Shown: positions 54,413 to 63,413 of the stretch, one piece after another
Numbering within the stretch: the first letter of the stretch is position 1
Layout: each line of letters begins with the position of its first letter
DNA from: Ignavibacteriota bacterium
Lineage (GTDB): Bacteria > Bacteroidota > Ignavibacteria > SZUA-365
Direction of reading: 5' to 3'
NCBI GenBank assembly: GCA_016218045.1
Contig: JACRFB010000059.1
Location: 175,182-239,181 of the forward strand
Length of the DNA stretch: 64,000 nt
Made by a program: the position numbers and the translations under genes
The notes under the pieces: model-generated
The model's database searches: none
Told to the model about the DNA's origin: nothing
The model's input: only the letters and a program-made list of their open reading frames with translations

Positions 54413-55239
54413 AGCAGCTCCGGTTTTAATCCTCCGCAACGCTGGCGGCTGCTGGCCAGATTTTCGTCGGACATAAGCCAGAGCAGTTCGGGCATGATGG
54501 TGGAATAATGGCGCAACGTATCCAGCTCGATGTTGAACGCGCGGTCGACGGCATCGGAAAATCGTGCGCCCCCCGTCCATGTACGCAGAAAGGCGATCGG
54601 TGAGTACAAAGTAATATTATTGACGCCGGGTGCTCCTGACACGGCTGCGAGACCCGCAGTTTCCCAGGTTGCAATAGCAGTTGCCGCGTGACAACATGTC
54701 TGATAGAGAGCGCGGACGCCGAGCCGTTCGCGGCTGATAACCGCTGCCAGATCCGCAACAGCCGCCCTCCCATCACTGAACAGGAGAGTGGGACCATCGG
54801 AGTGCAGATCGAAGATCAGATCGACCGCGAGACCTCGCGACGACATCGCCCGGATGGAATCCAGCAGGATGCTGCTCCGCGCGCTGCCATCGGTCAGTGC
54901 GCAGAAGCTTGTGTAGCGTCCCTCAGCAACCTTTTCCAGTTCGCCGATCATCCACGGTTCGCCATACGCCTCGAGGATGTCGTTGAGCAACATGCCGCGC
55001 ATCGCCGCTGTATCCACTCCCAGAATTCCGCCGAGCACCTGCAGCACCTGCGGCCTCCGCATCTCAAACGCGAGTTCCAACGCCGATCCTCTCTCGCCGT
55101 CACTGTTCTCCACAACCGCGATGAGTCCGGCGGGACCGCAGGCATACACCACGGGTTCGCGTGGAGCAACCGGATCGTCACCGCCGCAACCAAGCAACAC
55201 AACAACGGTCAACAACAGCAGCACGGCAGTTGCTCGCAT
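54382..55239 (-). CDS. Lipoprotein of unknown function with a His/Cys pair
   Basis: The product is 285 aa from ATG 55239 with a near-perfect AAAGGAGG. A lipobox (VVLLGC) follows the signal. The middle region has DLIFDLHSDGPTLLF and, about 35 residues on, VRALYQTCCHAATAIATWET, then SGAPGVNNITLYSPIAFL. Histidine and cysteine at the ends of two predicted strands are arranged as in clan CD cysteine peptidases (caspase/gingipain/C11 fold), but overall similarity is weak and this is only a suggestion. The final KLGTGS and stop are encoded by TAGGAGC-family repeat sequence. Confidence 0.6.
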   Translation of the reverse strand: MRATAVLLLLTVVVLLGCGGDDPVAPREPVVYACGPAGLIAVVENSDGERGSALELAFEMRRPQVLQVLGGILGVDTAAMRGMLLNDILEAYGEPWMIGELEKVAEGRYTSFCALTDGSARSSILLDSIRAMSSRGLAVDLIFDLHSDGPTLLFSDGRAAVADLAAVISRERLGVRALYQTCCHAATAIATWETAGLAAVSGAPGVNNITLYSPIAFLRTWTGGARFSDAVDRAFNIELDTLRHYSTIMPELLWLMSDENLASSRQRCGGLKPELLWVEKLGTGS

Positions 55240-55274
55240 GAGACCTCCTTTGGAAAGAAAATGTAGAGGAAGAG

Positions 55275-55511
55275 ATGGGATCAGGCCGCTACGACCCGAA
55301 CGGCAAAAACTATCACGATCCGCTCACAGGGAAAAGGCGAAAGAACATCCGGTCCTGCCTTCGCACCAACGCCACCACCAACGAACAGATACCGCTTCCA
55401 CCACTTTACCCCTTTACCTCTTTACCCCTTTACCTCTTTACCCCTTTACCTCATTTCGCCAAGAAAAAAGTATCACGCGCTGATACCATTTCCGGCCATC
55501 AAATGCGGTAG
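55275..55511 (+). CDS. Possible small protein, C-terminal half of repeat origin
   Basis: A 78-codon frame begins ATG 55275 with AGAGGAAG just upstream. The first 28 residues (MGSGRYDPNGKNYHDPLTGK) look protein-like and basic-rich. From about codon 40 the frame crosses a CTTTACCC octamer array (55396-55453), giving LYPFTSLPLYLFTPLP, which is clearly repeat sequence. It could be a small gene whose end was overwritten, or chance. Confidence 0.25.
   Translation: MGSGRYDPNGKNYHDPLTGKRRKNIRSCLRTNATTNEQIPLPPLYPFTSLPLYLFTPLPHFAKKKVSRADTISGHQMR
55396..55453. repeat. CTTTACCC octamer array (inverse of the GNGTAAAG family)
   Basis: About seven in-register octamers (CTTTACCC, CTTTACCT), the inverse orientation of the 24.6-kb array. 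The remaining gap to cas3 (55454-55777) contains no gene I can support and presumably holds the cas promoter. Confidence 0.85.
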
Positions 55512-55777
55512 ATAGCGGATAAACTTGACTCTTTCCGCCCCAAACAGTACCATGTGACACAGGTTGTAGCGCTTCATCAATCCCACACTGCAGCATAGAT
55601 CGGTGCCATATCGGGAATCCGCACCGGTCGACCATACTATTAACACCGCAACCCGCAACCGCCCCGTATTCAGAGACACCCGTCGATCCGTCACAGCACT
55701 GTGAGCGGATTGGCGGAGCGCGGATAAAAGGGTGGGTGCCATAGTGCCTGTGCGACTGACCAGAAGGACGATAGACT

Positions 55778-58519
55778 ATGCATCATTATAAGTACTGGGC
55801 AAAGGCCGAACGGAGTGGATCAGCATACCACTTGCTGCCTTACCACCTGCTCGATGTTGCTGCAGTCGGCGATGTGTTGACAAGACACGAGAACACTCTC
55901 CCCTCTGAACTCCACGCGCGTGCCGGTCTTGATCCAGACACAGCGCGTGCCTTCGTCTGCTTCCTCCTTTCTCTTCACGATTTTGGCAAGTTCTCTCATA
56001 CCTTCCAGTATCTGCGCCCCGATATCGACACGTCTCTGAATGGAATTTCGCGGCCGCGGCCCATGGCCTACGGGATGCACCATGGCGCGATGGGAAAATT
56101 GCTGTGGGAGGAATGCCTGACACGCAGAATGATGAGCAATCTCGTTGCTGATCGCGCGCACTCACTGAGAATAAACAGCATAAGGCGCGTACTCAACCCG
56201 TGGATGGAAACAGTGATGGGGCACCATGGCGCGCCCATTATTTCTACACAAGGATTGTTGCGCGACAAATTCGATGAGCGGGATATCGCTGCTGCGGAGC
56301 AACTGTTCGACGATTTGCTGCGGCTGCATTTGCGGGATGGTACCGGTCTGACGGATATCTTTGAGAAAATCGGATCGATGGAAAATGGAGATACAAATCG
56401 GCTTTCATGGTTGATGGCCGGACTCACCATTCTGAGCGATTGGGTCGGGTCAAATGCGGAATTATTTCCGTTCCACCCGGAGACGATTCCCATTGAACAC
56501 TACTGGAGGGAATACGCCCTGCCTCAAGCTGAGGAAGCGCTGCAAACACTCATGCTGTTGCCGACACGTGTGCGGAGTGGGGTAGATTTTCACGCACTGT
56601 TTAATGCCGCGATTTGCGACCCGACAGTGAAAATGATACCCACGCCTCTCCAGCGTTACGCTCTCGAATGTGACATTCCTGATGGACCCAATCTCTACAT
56701 CATGGAGGATTTGACTGGCGCTGGAAAAACCGAGGCGGCGCTGTCCTTGGCCTATCGCATGATGGAAAATGGGCAGGCGGAGGGGTGGTATTTTGCCCTC
56801 CCGACACAGGCCACTTCAAATGGCATATTTGCCCGCACCGCTTCAATGTACGAGAACTGTTATGACGAGCGCACGCGGCCGACCATAGTCCTTGCTCATG
56901 GAGGAAAGGCGTTTCATGCGCCATTCCAGGCTGTTCTCGCAACCACCATGCATGATACCTTGGACAGTGCTGCCATAGGCATTTTGGAAGACGAGGAGTT
57001 CCCAGGTGGCGCGAGCTGCTCCGCGTGGCTAGCTGAGGATTCGCGCCGGGCGTTCCTGGCCAGTGTCGGCGTGGGTACCATCGATCAAGCCCTGTTGTCT
57101 GTATTGCCGGTTCGCTATCAGGCGCTACGGCTCTACGGGCTTTCGCGAAAGGTTCTGATCGTCGACGAGGTGCATGCTTACGACTCTTACATGCGAAACC
57201 TCCTCGGCGCTCTACTTTCTTTTCACTCCGCCTTGGGTGGCAGCACCATACTGCTTTCCGCAACTCTGCCCTCAGAAATGCGAAGCTACCTGATCCACGC
57301 ATTCCTCCACCATTTGGGCGACACCCCTCCACACGATCTTCGCTCGGAATATCCGCTCGTAACGCATGTGAGTTGGCAACATGCCCGGCCCGCGGAAACT
57401 CCCATCTCCTGCCGCACTGGTGGTAAGCGCGAAGTACAATTCCACTTCTCGGATAGCAAATCCGCCGTTCACGAGAGAATAGGGAACGCAGTGGACCGGG
57501 GACAGTGTGTCTGCTGGATTCGCAACACCGTGAATGATGCCATCGATGCGTATCGCGAGCTCATCGTTACGTACGGTCGCGAACGTATCGATCTGTTTCA
57601 TGCGCGTTTCACACAACATGACCGCTCGAACATTGAGCGCCGGGTCATGACTATGTTCGGCAAGGAAAGCGGACCTGAATCCCGCGCGGGACGTATTCTC
57701 GTTGCGACACAGGTGGTGGAGCAGTCGCTCGATCTGGATTTCGATGTGCTGATCAGCGACCTCGCACCTGTAGATTTAATAATTCAACGCGCGGGTCGCC
57801 TGCATAGACACAGCCGCGGTGAGCGAGGTAAACCCGAAATGCTCGTATTCGGACCTGTCCCTGTGGACGATGCCGGTGAGGATTGGTATCCATCGTTGTT
57901 TCCACGCGCTGCCTGGGTATACCAGGATCATGGTAGGCTGTGGCTTACCGCTCGCGTACTGAGAGAGCGAGATGGTGTGCAATGCTTTCCGGAGCATGCG
58001 CGTACGCTTATCGAATCGGTACACGGACCACACGCCGCAGACAACATGCCTGCCGCACTTCGTGCCCCGCATTTTCAGGCTGAAGGGAAGGTCAGAGGAC
58101 AAGGTTCACTGGCAACCGCCCGTGTACTCAATGTCATGGACGGTTATACCGCGCAAAACACCCGTTGGGAAAACGATCAGATTGCGTCTACACGCCTTGG
58201 ACAGGGTTCTGTGAGAGTTGTTCTCCTGAAGCGCATCGAGAATACAATAGAACCCTGGCATGGATTCTCCGAAGGTGGAATCATGCTGAGCGGGCTTAAT
58301 TGCCCCGCCAATCTTTTTAAGGCCGTGCCTGAGTTGAGAAGGGATTCCGTACTGAAGGATTTTCTGGAAACTTATAGAGCCGTGTTCAAATGGGCACGCC
58401 CGCTGGTGCTCGCAGAAGATAATGCTGTGTGGTGTGGTCAATCCTCTTCAACGCAGAATGCGGAGATCCTCTGGTGCTACGATTCCGCCTTTGGTTTACA
58501 AAAACAGAAAGTCCTATAA
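55778..58519 (+). CDS. cas3: Type I-E CRISPR helicase-nuclease Cas3
   Basis: The product is 913 aa from ATG 55778 (AAGGA about 9 nt upstream). The N-terminal HD nuclease has H18/H23 and the LLSLHDFGKFS motif (H67, D68). The superfamily 2 helicase follows: Walker A LTGAGKTEAAL near residue 320, DEVH box VLIVDEVHAYD near residue 463, SATLP motif III (ILLSATLPSE) and motif VI QRAGRLHRH near residue 673. Cas3 is recruited by Cascade to unwind and degrade target DNA. It heads the cas gene set; 114 nt separate it from the chosen start of cse1. Confidence 0.96.
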   Translation: MHHYKYWAKAERSGSAYHLLPYHLLDVAAVGDVLTRHENTLPSELHARAGLDPDTARAFVCFLLSLHDFGKFSHTFQYLRPDIDTSLNGISRPRPMAYGMHHGAMGKLLWEECLTRRMMSNLVADRAHSLRINSIRRVLNPWMETVMGHHGAPIISTQGLLRDKFDERDIAAAEQLFDDLLRLHLRDGTGLTDIFEKIGSMENGDTNRLSWLMAGLTILSDWVGSNAELFPFHPETIPIEHYWREYALPQAEEALQTLMLLPTRVRSGVDFHALFNAAICDPTVKMIPTPLQRYALECDIPDGPNLYIMEDLTGAGKTEAALSLAYRMMENGQAEGWYFALPTQATSNGIFARTASMYENCYDERTRPTIVLAHGGKAFHAPFQAVLATTMHDTLDSAAIGILEDEEFPGGASCSAWLAEDSRRAFLASVGVGTIDQALLSVLPVRYQALRLYGLSRKVLIVDEVHAYDSYMRNLLGALLSFHSALGGSTILLSATLPSEMRSYLIHAFLHHLGDTPPHDLRSEYPLVTHVSWQHARPAETPISCRTGGKREVQFHFSDSKSAVHERIGNAVDRGQCVCWIRNTVNDAIDAYRELIVTYGRERIDLFHARFTQHDRSNIERRVMTMFGKESGPESRAGRILVATQVVEQSLDLDFDVLISDLAPVDLIIQRAGRLHRHSRGERGKPEMLVFGPVPVDDAGEDWYPSLFPRAAWVYQDHGRLWLTARVLRERDGVQCFPEHARTLIESVHGPHAADNMPAALRAPHFQAEGKVRGQGSLATARVLNVMDGYTAQNTRWENDQIASTRLGQGSVRVVLLKRIENTIEPWHGFSEGGIMLSGLNCPANLFKAVPELRRDSVLKDFLETYRAVFKWARPLVLAEDNAVWCGQSSSTQNAEILWCYDSAFGLQKQKVL

Positions 58520-58633
58520 ACGGGAATCTACCCGGTGTTGGTCCTGGTGCGACGCGTGTCGGTGTGTTGCAATAGGCCAAGCGATGAAGAACTTATGAAT
58601 TACAGAACTTCTCACAATGATCGAGGCACAGTG

Positions 58634-60274
58634 ATGTACAATCTCCTCAATGAACCCTGGCTACCAGTCCGACGACGGAGTGGTGAGCGACAACGGATCG
58701 CATCCTGGCAGATCACAGACAAGCCCGAGGATGCCATCGTGGCGCTCGATTTTCCCCGTCCGGACTTCAACGGCTCGGTGATGCAATTTCTCATCGGATT
58801 ATATCAGGTCACACTCGCACCCTGGCCCGAGAGCGACTGGCTCGAGCGTTTCACTACACCACCAACGCCGCAGCGGATACGCGAAGCGTTTCAGGCCTTC
58901 GAAAAGGCCTTCCTTCTTGATGGTGAAGGGTATCGTTTCATGCAGGATCTGTCAGCCGCCGATGCGGAACCGAAATCGATAAGCGCAATACTGATCGAAG
59001 CACCTGGACAACAATCAATACGCGAAAACAAGGATTTCTTCGTCAAGGACGGCTTTGCGAATACGCTTTGCCGTTCCTGTGCCTCAGCCGCATTGTACAC
59101 CATGCAAAGCAATGCTCCGGCTGGTGGTAAGGGATTCCGCACCTCCTTGCGTGGTGGCGGGCCCTTGAGCACTGTTCTGTACGCAGATAGCTTATGGCAT
59201 TCAATTGTATTGAACACGCTTCCAGGCAATGTGGCTGCGACCGTGAATGCACGGCTTTTCCCTTGGCTCACTCCCATGCCCACCAGCGAGAAGCAGGAGG
59301 TGATCATCCCAACCGACGTTGCTCCCATGCATGAATATTGGGGTATGCCACGACGGATTTTTTTCCATTTCAGCGACCAAGCATCCCTCACTTGCGATGT
59401 GTGCGGTGGCAGTGACACCACTCTTGTGACGAAGTACAGCGAACGCAATTACGGCCCGAACTATCAGAGTGGTGTTTGGAAACATCCCCTCACGCCAGTG
59501 TACGTGAAGGACGATATGCCTCGCAGTCCGGTACATGCCTCGGCGCATTGTTTGCATTACCGGCATTGGCCCTCCTATGTGCTTCCCGGTGGCAGTGGCG
59601 GCACAGTCCCTGCTCCAGTGGTGGAACTGTTCCTTTCGATGAGAAACAGGGATTTGCGTGACGAAAACATCGATACCGGGGACATTGGCCTCAACACTTT
59701 TGGCTATGATATGGACAAGATGAAGGCGCGCTGCTGGTACGAAGGCCGCATGCCGGTCTTCAACCTTCCGGCGGAAGAATTGGAAGTATACCGCCGCCGC
59801 GTAGAAGGCATGATCGAAGCCGCGACTCTTATCGGCGGCAATACTGTGAAAGCGGTTCGCAGAGCGCAGTTCGGTCGTGTTGAATCCATCTCGAAAAATG
59901 GTGCGATAAAATGGACCCTCCCCAAAGGCAACAGCGACGATGCAGCGTTGCCTCAATCCTTGACTGATGCATTCTGGCAATACACGGAAAGCCAGTTCTA
60001 CCGGCATATACATCAACTTCGCGATATCGTCGGTGACACAGACAAGGAGATTCCCCTGATGCGTTCGTGGAACGATGTGCTCTCGCGACAGGCGGAAACG
60101 CTGTTCGACGCCATCGTCGACAGCGAGGACTACTCGCGAACCAACCCACGCAATGTTGTCCTCGCTCGCAAGGAACTGTATGGAATGAACCGCAGCAAGA
60201 AAATTTTCGAATTGCTGAATATCCCGCTCGAAATACATGCCTTCGAAACACAACTCATTACGGAGGAGAGATGA
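58634..60274 (+). CDS. casA: Type I-E Cascade large subunit Cse1 (CasA/Cas8e)
   Basis: The product is 546 aa from ATG 58634 (MYNLLNEPWLPVRRRSGERQ), the typical Cse1 N-terminus, with GAGG 7 nt upstream. It has the Cse1 body (FNGSVMQFLIGLYQ, AFLLDGEGYRFMQDL) and a CxxC pair (SLTCDVCGG). Cse1 recognises the PAM and recruits Cas3. The stop overlaps casB by 4 nt (ATGA). The frame is open 99 nt further upstream, but that part does not resemble the family. Confidence 0.93.
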   Translation: MYNLLNEPWLPVRRRSGERQRIASWQITDKPEDAIVALDFPRPDFNGSVMQFLIGLYQVTLAPWPESDWLERFTTPPTPQRIREAFQAFEKAFLLDGEGYRFMQDLSAADAEPKSISAILIEAPGQQSIRENKDFFVKDGFANTLCRSCASAALYTMQSNAPAGGKGFRTSLRGGGPLSTVLYADSLWHSIVLNTLPGNVAATVNARLFPWLTPMPTSEKQEVIIPTDVAPMHEYWGMPRRIFFHFSDQASLTCDVCGGSDTTLVTKYSERNYGPNYQSGVWKHPLTPVYVKDDMPRSPVHASAHCLHYRHWPSYVLPGGSGGTVPAPVVELFLSMRNRDLRDENIDTGDIGLNTFGYDMDKMKARCWYEGRMPVFNLPAEELEVYRRRVEGMIEAATLIGGNTVKAVRRAQFGRVESISKNGAIKWTLPKGNSDDAALPQSLTDAFWQYTESQFYRHIHQLRDIVGDTDKEIPLMRSWNDVLSRQAETLFDAIVDSEDYSRTNPRNVVLARKELYGMNRSKKIFELLNIPLEIHAFETQLITEER

Positions 60275-60774
60275 AACAACTCAAGGAAACAATTTCCTTC
60301 CTGCCCGACAGCAACCACGGTGCGGCGCTGCTCGCATGGTGGAAGAGTCTGGACAATCGACGAGGTCCACGAGCTGAATTACGGCGCTGCCGCGATGTCG
60401 CCGATGTGCTGATGACACAAGAATTCTACAACGCGCTGCGTTCCATTCTTCCGGGCGAGAGGAATTCCGTCGAGGCCTTCGCACGAGTCGTCGGTTTACT
60501 TGCGCACGTGGAACAGCACGACCCGCACAATCCGTTCGCGAAGCGGCTGGCTCGCGGCGATGAACGGTCAACACCCCTTGTAAGCGGACTTCGATTCCGC
60601 CGTCTACTGACCGTCGGTGTAGACGGTCTGTACATACCCATGTTACGCATTCTGCGCTTGGCAGGACGCAAGGCGGACATCCACGACTTGGCCACGAGTG
60701 TGTATTGGTGGAACGAGCGTACACGCAAGGACTGGGCCAGACATTACTACGAAAACGCAATGGATCAAGCATAA
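60271..60774 (+). CDS. casB: Type I-E Cascade small subunit Cse2 (CasB)
   Basis: The product is 167 aa, all-helical, with the family landmarks AALLAWWKSLDNRRGPRAELRR near the N-terminus, SGLRFRRLLT in the middle and TSVYWWNERTRKDWARHYYE at the end. Two copies in Cascade stabilise the R-loop by holding the displaced strand. Its ATG overlaps the casA stop. Confidence 0.92.
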   Translation: MKQLKETISFLPDSNHGAALLAWWKSLDNRRGPRAELRRCRDVADVLMTQEFYNALRSILPGERNSVEAFARVVGLLAHVEQHDPHNPFAKRLARGDERSTPLVSGLRFRRLLTVGVDGLYIPMLRILRLAGRKADIHDLATSVYWWNERTRKDWARHYYENAMDQA

Positions 60775-60793
60775 TCACACAAGGAGTACAAAC

Positions 60794-61849
60794 ATGTCGA
60801 AATTCATTCAGCTACACATTCTTACCGCCTATCCGCCCTCGAATCTCAATCGCGACGATCTCGGGCGCCCCAAGACTGCCATCATGGGTGGAAGCACGCG
60901 TCTTCGCATTTCTTCGCAAAGTTTGAAACGCGCATGGCGCACCTCAGAGGTGTTTGCCGAACACTGCGGTAATAGCCTCGGCGTACGAACGAAGGCCATG
61001 GGACTCGAGATACACAAGGTGTTCATCGACGCAGGTATCGACGAGAAATCCGCGAAGGAATGGGCGATGAGCATCGCGGGCTGCTTCGGAAAGAACAAGG
61101 CCGCGGATAAGAAAAATCCGCTGAAGGAATTGGAGATCGAACAACTCGCGCATTTCAGTCCGGAGGAAAAGGATGCGATCGCAACTCTGCAAGCGACTTT
61201 GATTAGGGAGAAGCGCCCACCCAACGAAGAGGATTTGAAGCTGCTACGAAAGGAGAACACTGCCGTCGACATCGCCATGTTCGGTCGCATGCTTGCGAGT
61301 AACCCGGCATTCAATTGCGAAGCCGCCGTGCAGGTTGCACATGCCATCACCGTCCATGAGGTGGCGGTGGAGGATGATTTTTTCACAGCGGTGGATGATC
61401 TGAACAAAGGCGGCGAAGATCTAGGCGCAGGGCACATGGGCGAGGTGGAATTCGGTTCCGGTCTCTTCTACCATTACCTCTGCATCAATCACGACCTGCT
61501 GCTGGAGAATCTGAACGGCGATGCGCAGCTCGCCGCCTCTGGTCTGCGCGCACTTGTGGAAGCCGCCACACGTGTGGCTCCCACAGGCAAGCAGAACAGT
61601 TTCGGCTCGCGCGCCTATGCAGAATACCTCCTCGCCGAGAAGGGAAAGCAACAGCCCCGTTCACTCGCGGCCGCCTACCTCGAGCCCGTGCGTGGTAAAG
61701 CCATACGCACCACCGCGGTTGCAGCCTTGGAATCCTTCCGTGACAACATGGACAAGGTATACGGTACGTGCACGGACGAGTGCCGTGTGTTTAATGTAGC
61801 CAGAGGCGAAGGTTCACTGGCCGACGTTCTGAATTTCGTAACGGAGTAA
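60794..61849 (+). CDS. casC: Type I-E Cascade backbone Cas7 (CasC)
   Basis: The product is 351 aa from ATG 60794, with AAGGAG 9 nt upstream. It begins IQLHILTAYPPSNLNRDDLG and has GGSTRLRISSQSLKRAWRTS, both typical of Cas7e RAMP proteins. GHMGEVEFGSGLFYHYLCIN is also conserved. Six copies coat the crRNA spacer. It is complete. Confidence 0.95.
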   Translation: MSKFIQLHILTAYPPSNLNRDDLGRPKTAIMGGSTRLRISSQSLKRAWRTSEVFAEHCGNSLGVRTKAMGLEIHKVFIDAGIDEKSAKEWAMSIAGCFGKNKAADKKNPLKELEIEQLAHFSPEEKDAIATLQATLIREKRPPNEEDLKLLRKENTAVDIAMFGRMLASNPAFNCEAAVQVAHAITVHEVAVEDDFFTAVDDLNKGGEDLGAGHMGEVEFGSGLFYHYLCINHDLLLENLNGDAQLAASGLRALVEAATRVAPTGKQNSFGSRAYAEYLLAEKGKQQPRSLAAAYLEPVRGKAIRTTAVAALESFRDNMDKVYGTCTDECRVFNVARGEGSLADVLNFVTE

Positions 61850-61852
61850 GTC

Positions 61853-62596
61853 ATGCGGAGCTATCTGATATTCCGCTGCTACGGCCCTTTGGCGAGCTGG
61901 GGAGACATTGCCGTCGGCGAACATCGACGAAGTTACGCGCACCCCTCCAAATCCGCGATACTTGGCCTCGTCGCTGCGGCCCTCGGTATCCGTCGTGGCG
62001 AGGAACAGAAACTCCATGAACTGCGCGAGGCCTTCGGTCTGGCACTGTGTGTCGAGAACGAAGGTGTTCCCCTTCGCGACTATCACACCATCCAGACACC
62101 ATCCGCAGGAAGCGGTCCGCATCGCACACGCCGAGAGGAACTCGCGGTTGATCCCGCAAAGATCAACACGCTGCTCTCTGCCCGCGAGTATCGCTGCGAT
62201 GCCTTGTCATTGGTAGCACTTTGGGATACCGACAATGCGTCATGGCCACTGGAGACGGTGCGAGACGCATTGCGCGAGCCCATATTCACCCTCTATCTCG
62301 GGCGGAAAAGCTGTCCGCCCGCTTACCCGCTGAATCCGCATATCATTACCGCCTCGGTCGGTGTGCATGAAGCATTTCTCACGTACATACGCGAGCATCA
62401 CATGCTCACTGATACACTGACGCGGGAGGAAAACACCTTACGCATTTTTTCCGATGCCAATGCCGATCCCATCAGTGGAAAAAAGCAGTTCGAACGTATA
62501 CGTCGCGACCTGCCGCACAATCGCGGGCGCTGGCAGTTCGCTGAACGGATAGAACACTGCACCGTACTGCCCCGGCCGCTGGAGGATACCGTATGA
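61853..62596 (+). CDS. casD: Type I-E Cascade subunit Cas5 (CasD)
   Basis: The product is 247 aa. YLIFRCYGPLASWGDIAVGE followed by RRSYAHPSKSAILGLVAAAL is the Cas5e signature. It caps the 5' handle of the crRNA. It begins 3 nt after the casC stop, and its stop overlaps the cas6e start by 4 nt. Confidence 0.94.
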   Translation: MRSYLIFRCYGPLASWGDIAVGEHRRSYAHPSKSAILGLVAAALGIRRGEEQKLHELREAFGLALCVENEGVPLRDYHTIQTPSAGSGPHRTRREELAVDPAKINTLLSAREYRCDALSLVALWDTDNASWPLETVRDALREPIFTLYLGRKSCPPAYPLNPHIITASVGVHEAFLTYIREHHMLTDTLTREENTLRIFSDANADPISGKKQFERIRRDLPHNRGRWQFAERIEHCTVLPRPLEDTV

Positions 62597-63261
62597 ATTT
62601 CCTCAGTAAAATCACCGTGCACCCAACGGCCGGCCCGAGAGAATTGTTTAGTATCGCCCGTGTCGATGCATACGGAATTCATGAACTGGTGTGGGATCTC
62701 TTCGCCGATCATGCGGATCGACGGCGGGATTTTCTTTTCCGTCTTGAACGCGATCAAGGACGTCCACTGCTGTATGTACTCTCAGAACGCCGCCCCGAGG
62801 CAAACGGAAGTGCGTTGCAGGTTGAGTGCAGGGAATGGACTCCGAAGCTCATCGAGGGCGACACCTTGCGCTTCCGGCTCCGCGTCAATCCCGTCCGTTC
62901 TAGTCGGGACGACAACGATCGTCAACATCGGTACGATGTGGTGATGCACCGCCGCTTTCACGAAAAGAAAGGTGGCAAGGGTATTACCCCTTTGCATTGC
63001 ATAGTTCAGGAAGAAGGGGAAAAATGGTTCCGCGAGCGCGGAGTGCGATCTGGATTCGAAGTGCTGGCCGTGATTGCGGACGGTTACACCCAGCATCGTT
63101 TCGCCAAGCGCAAGGGCGGTCCGGCTGTGACAATCGGCACGGTCGAATTAGAGGGTGTGCTGCGCGTGCTGGATGTGCAGACTTTCCTTCGGATGGTACA
63201 CTCTGGATTCGGACCCGCCAAGGGTTTCGGTTGTGGATTGATGCTGTTGCGAAGGGCATGA
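62593..63261 (+). CDS. casE: Type I-E CRISPR RNA endonuclease Cas6e (CasE)
   Basis: The product is 222 aa. The probable catalytic histidine is in YGIHELVWDLFADH (about residue 30), equivalent to H20 of the E. coli enzyme. TLRFRLRVNPV and GFGPAKGFGCGLMLL (the glycine-rich loop) are conserved. It cleaves the repeat RNA 3' of the hairpin, leaving the 8-nt handle ATGAACCG. It is followed after 1 nt by the cas1 remnant. Confidence 0.94.
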   Translation: MNFLSKITVHPTAGPRELFSIARVDAYGIHELVWDLFADHADRRRDFLFRLERDQGRPLLYVLSERRPEANGSALQVECREWTPKLIEGDTLRFRLRVNPVRSSRDDNDRQHRYDVVMHRRFHEKKGGKGITPLHCIVQEEGEKWFRERGVRSGFEVLAVIADGYTQHRFAKRKGGPAVTIGTVELEGVLRVLDVQTFLRMVHSGFGPAKGFGCGLMLLRRA

Positions 63262-63262
63262 C

Positions 63263-63385
63263 ATGCTGCCGCGACTCAAACCCATTCCCATCAAGGACAG
63301 ATATTCGGTGGCGTATATCGAATATGGTTTGATTGACGCCCCTGATACTGCCCTCGTGGTGGTGGAGAGGCTGAGCCGTCGTTAA
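63263..63385 (+). pseudogene. cas1: Truncated cas1, N-terminal 40 codons only
   Basis: ATG 63263 is placed where cas1 normally follows cas6e. The encoded LPRLKPIPIKDRYSVAYIEY then GLIDAPDTALVVVE aligns with the N-terminus of I-E Cas1 (PLNPIPLKDR, then YGQIDVIDGAFVLID in E. coli from memory). After VVVE the homology ends (RLSRR, TAA). The remaining ~260 residues, including all integrase active-site residues, are missing, and the array begins 29 nt later. No cas2 is present. A deletion that also removed the leader is the simplest explanation. Confidence 0.9.
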
Positions 63386-63413
63386 ATGACTCAGCCGAGG
63401 GTCGCCGCGCGGG

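Noticed and set aside
55454..55777. tRNA or small RNA upstream of cas3
   Set aside because: No cloverleaf or known RNA motif could be made out by eye; left as presumed promoter region.
63369..63413. A degenerate CRISPR repeat end (GGCTGAGCCG resembling GGATGAACCG) before repeat 1
   Set aside because: 8 of 10 matches in a short GC-rich stretch, and the implied spacer would be 35 nt rather than 32; too weak to call.
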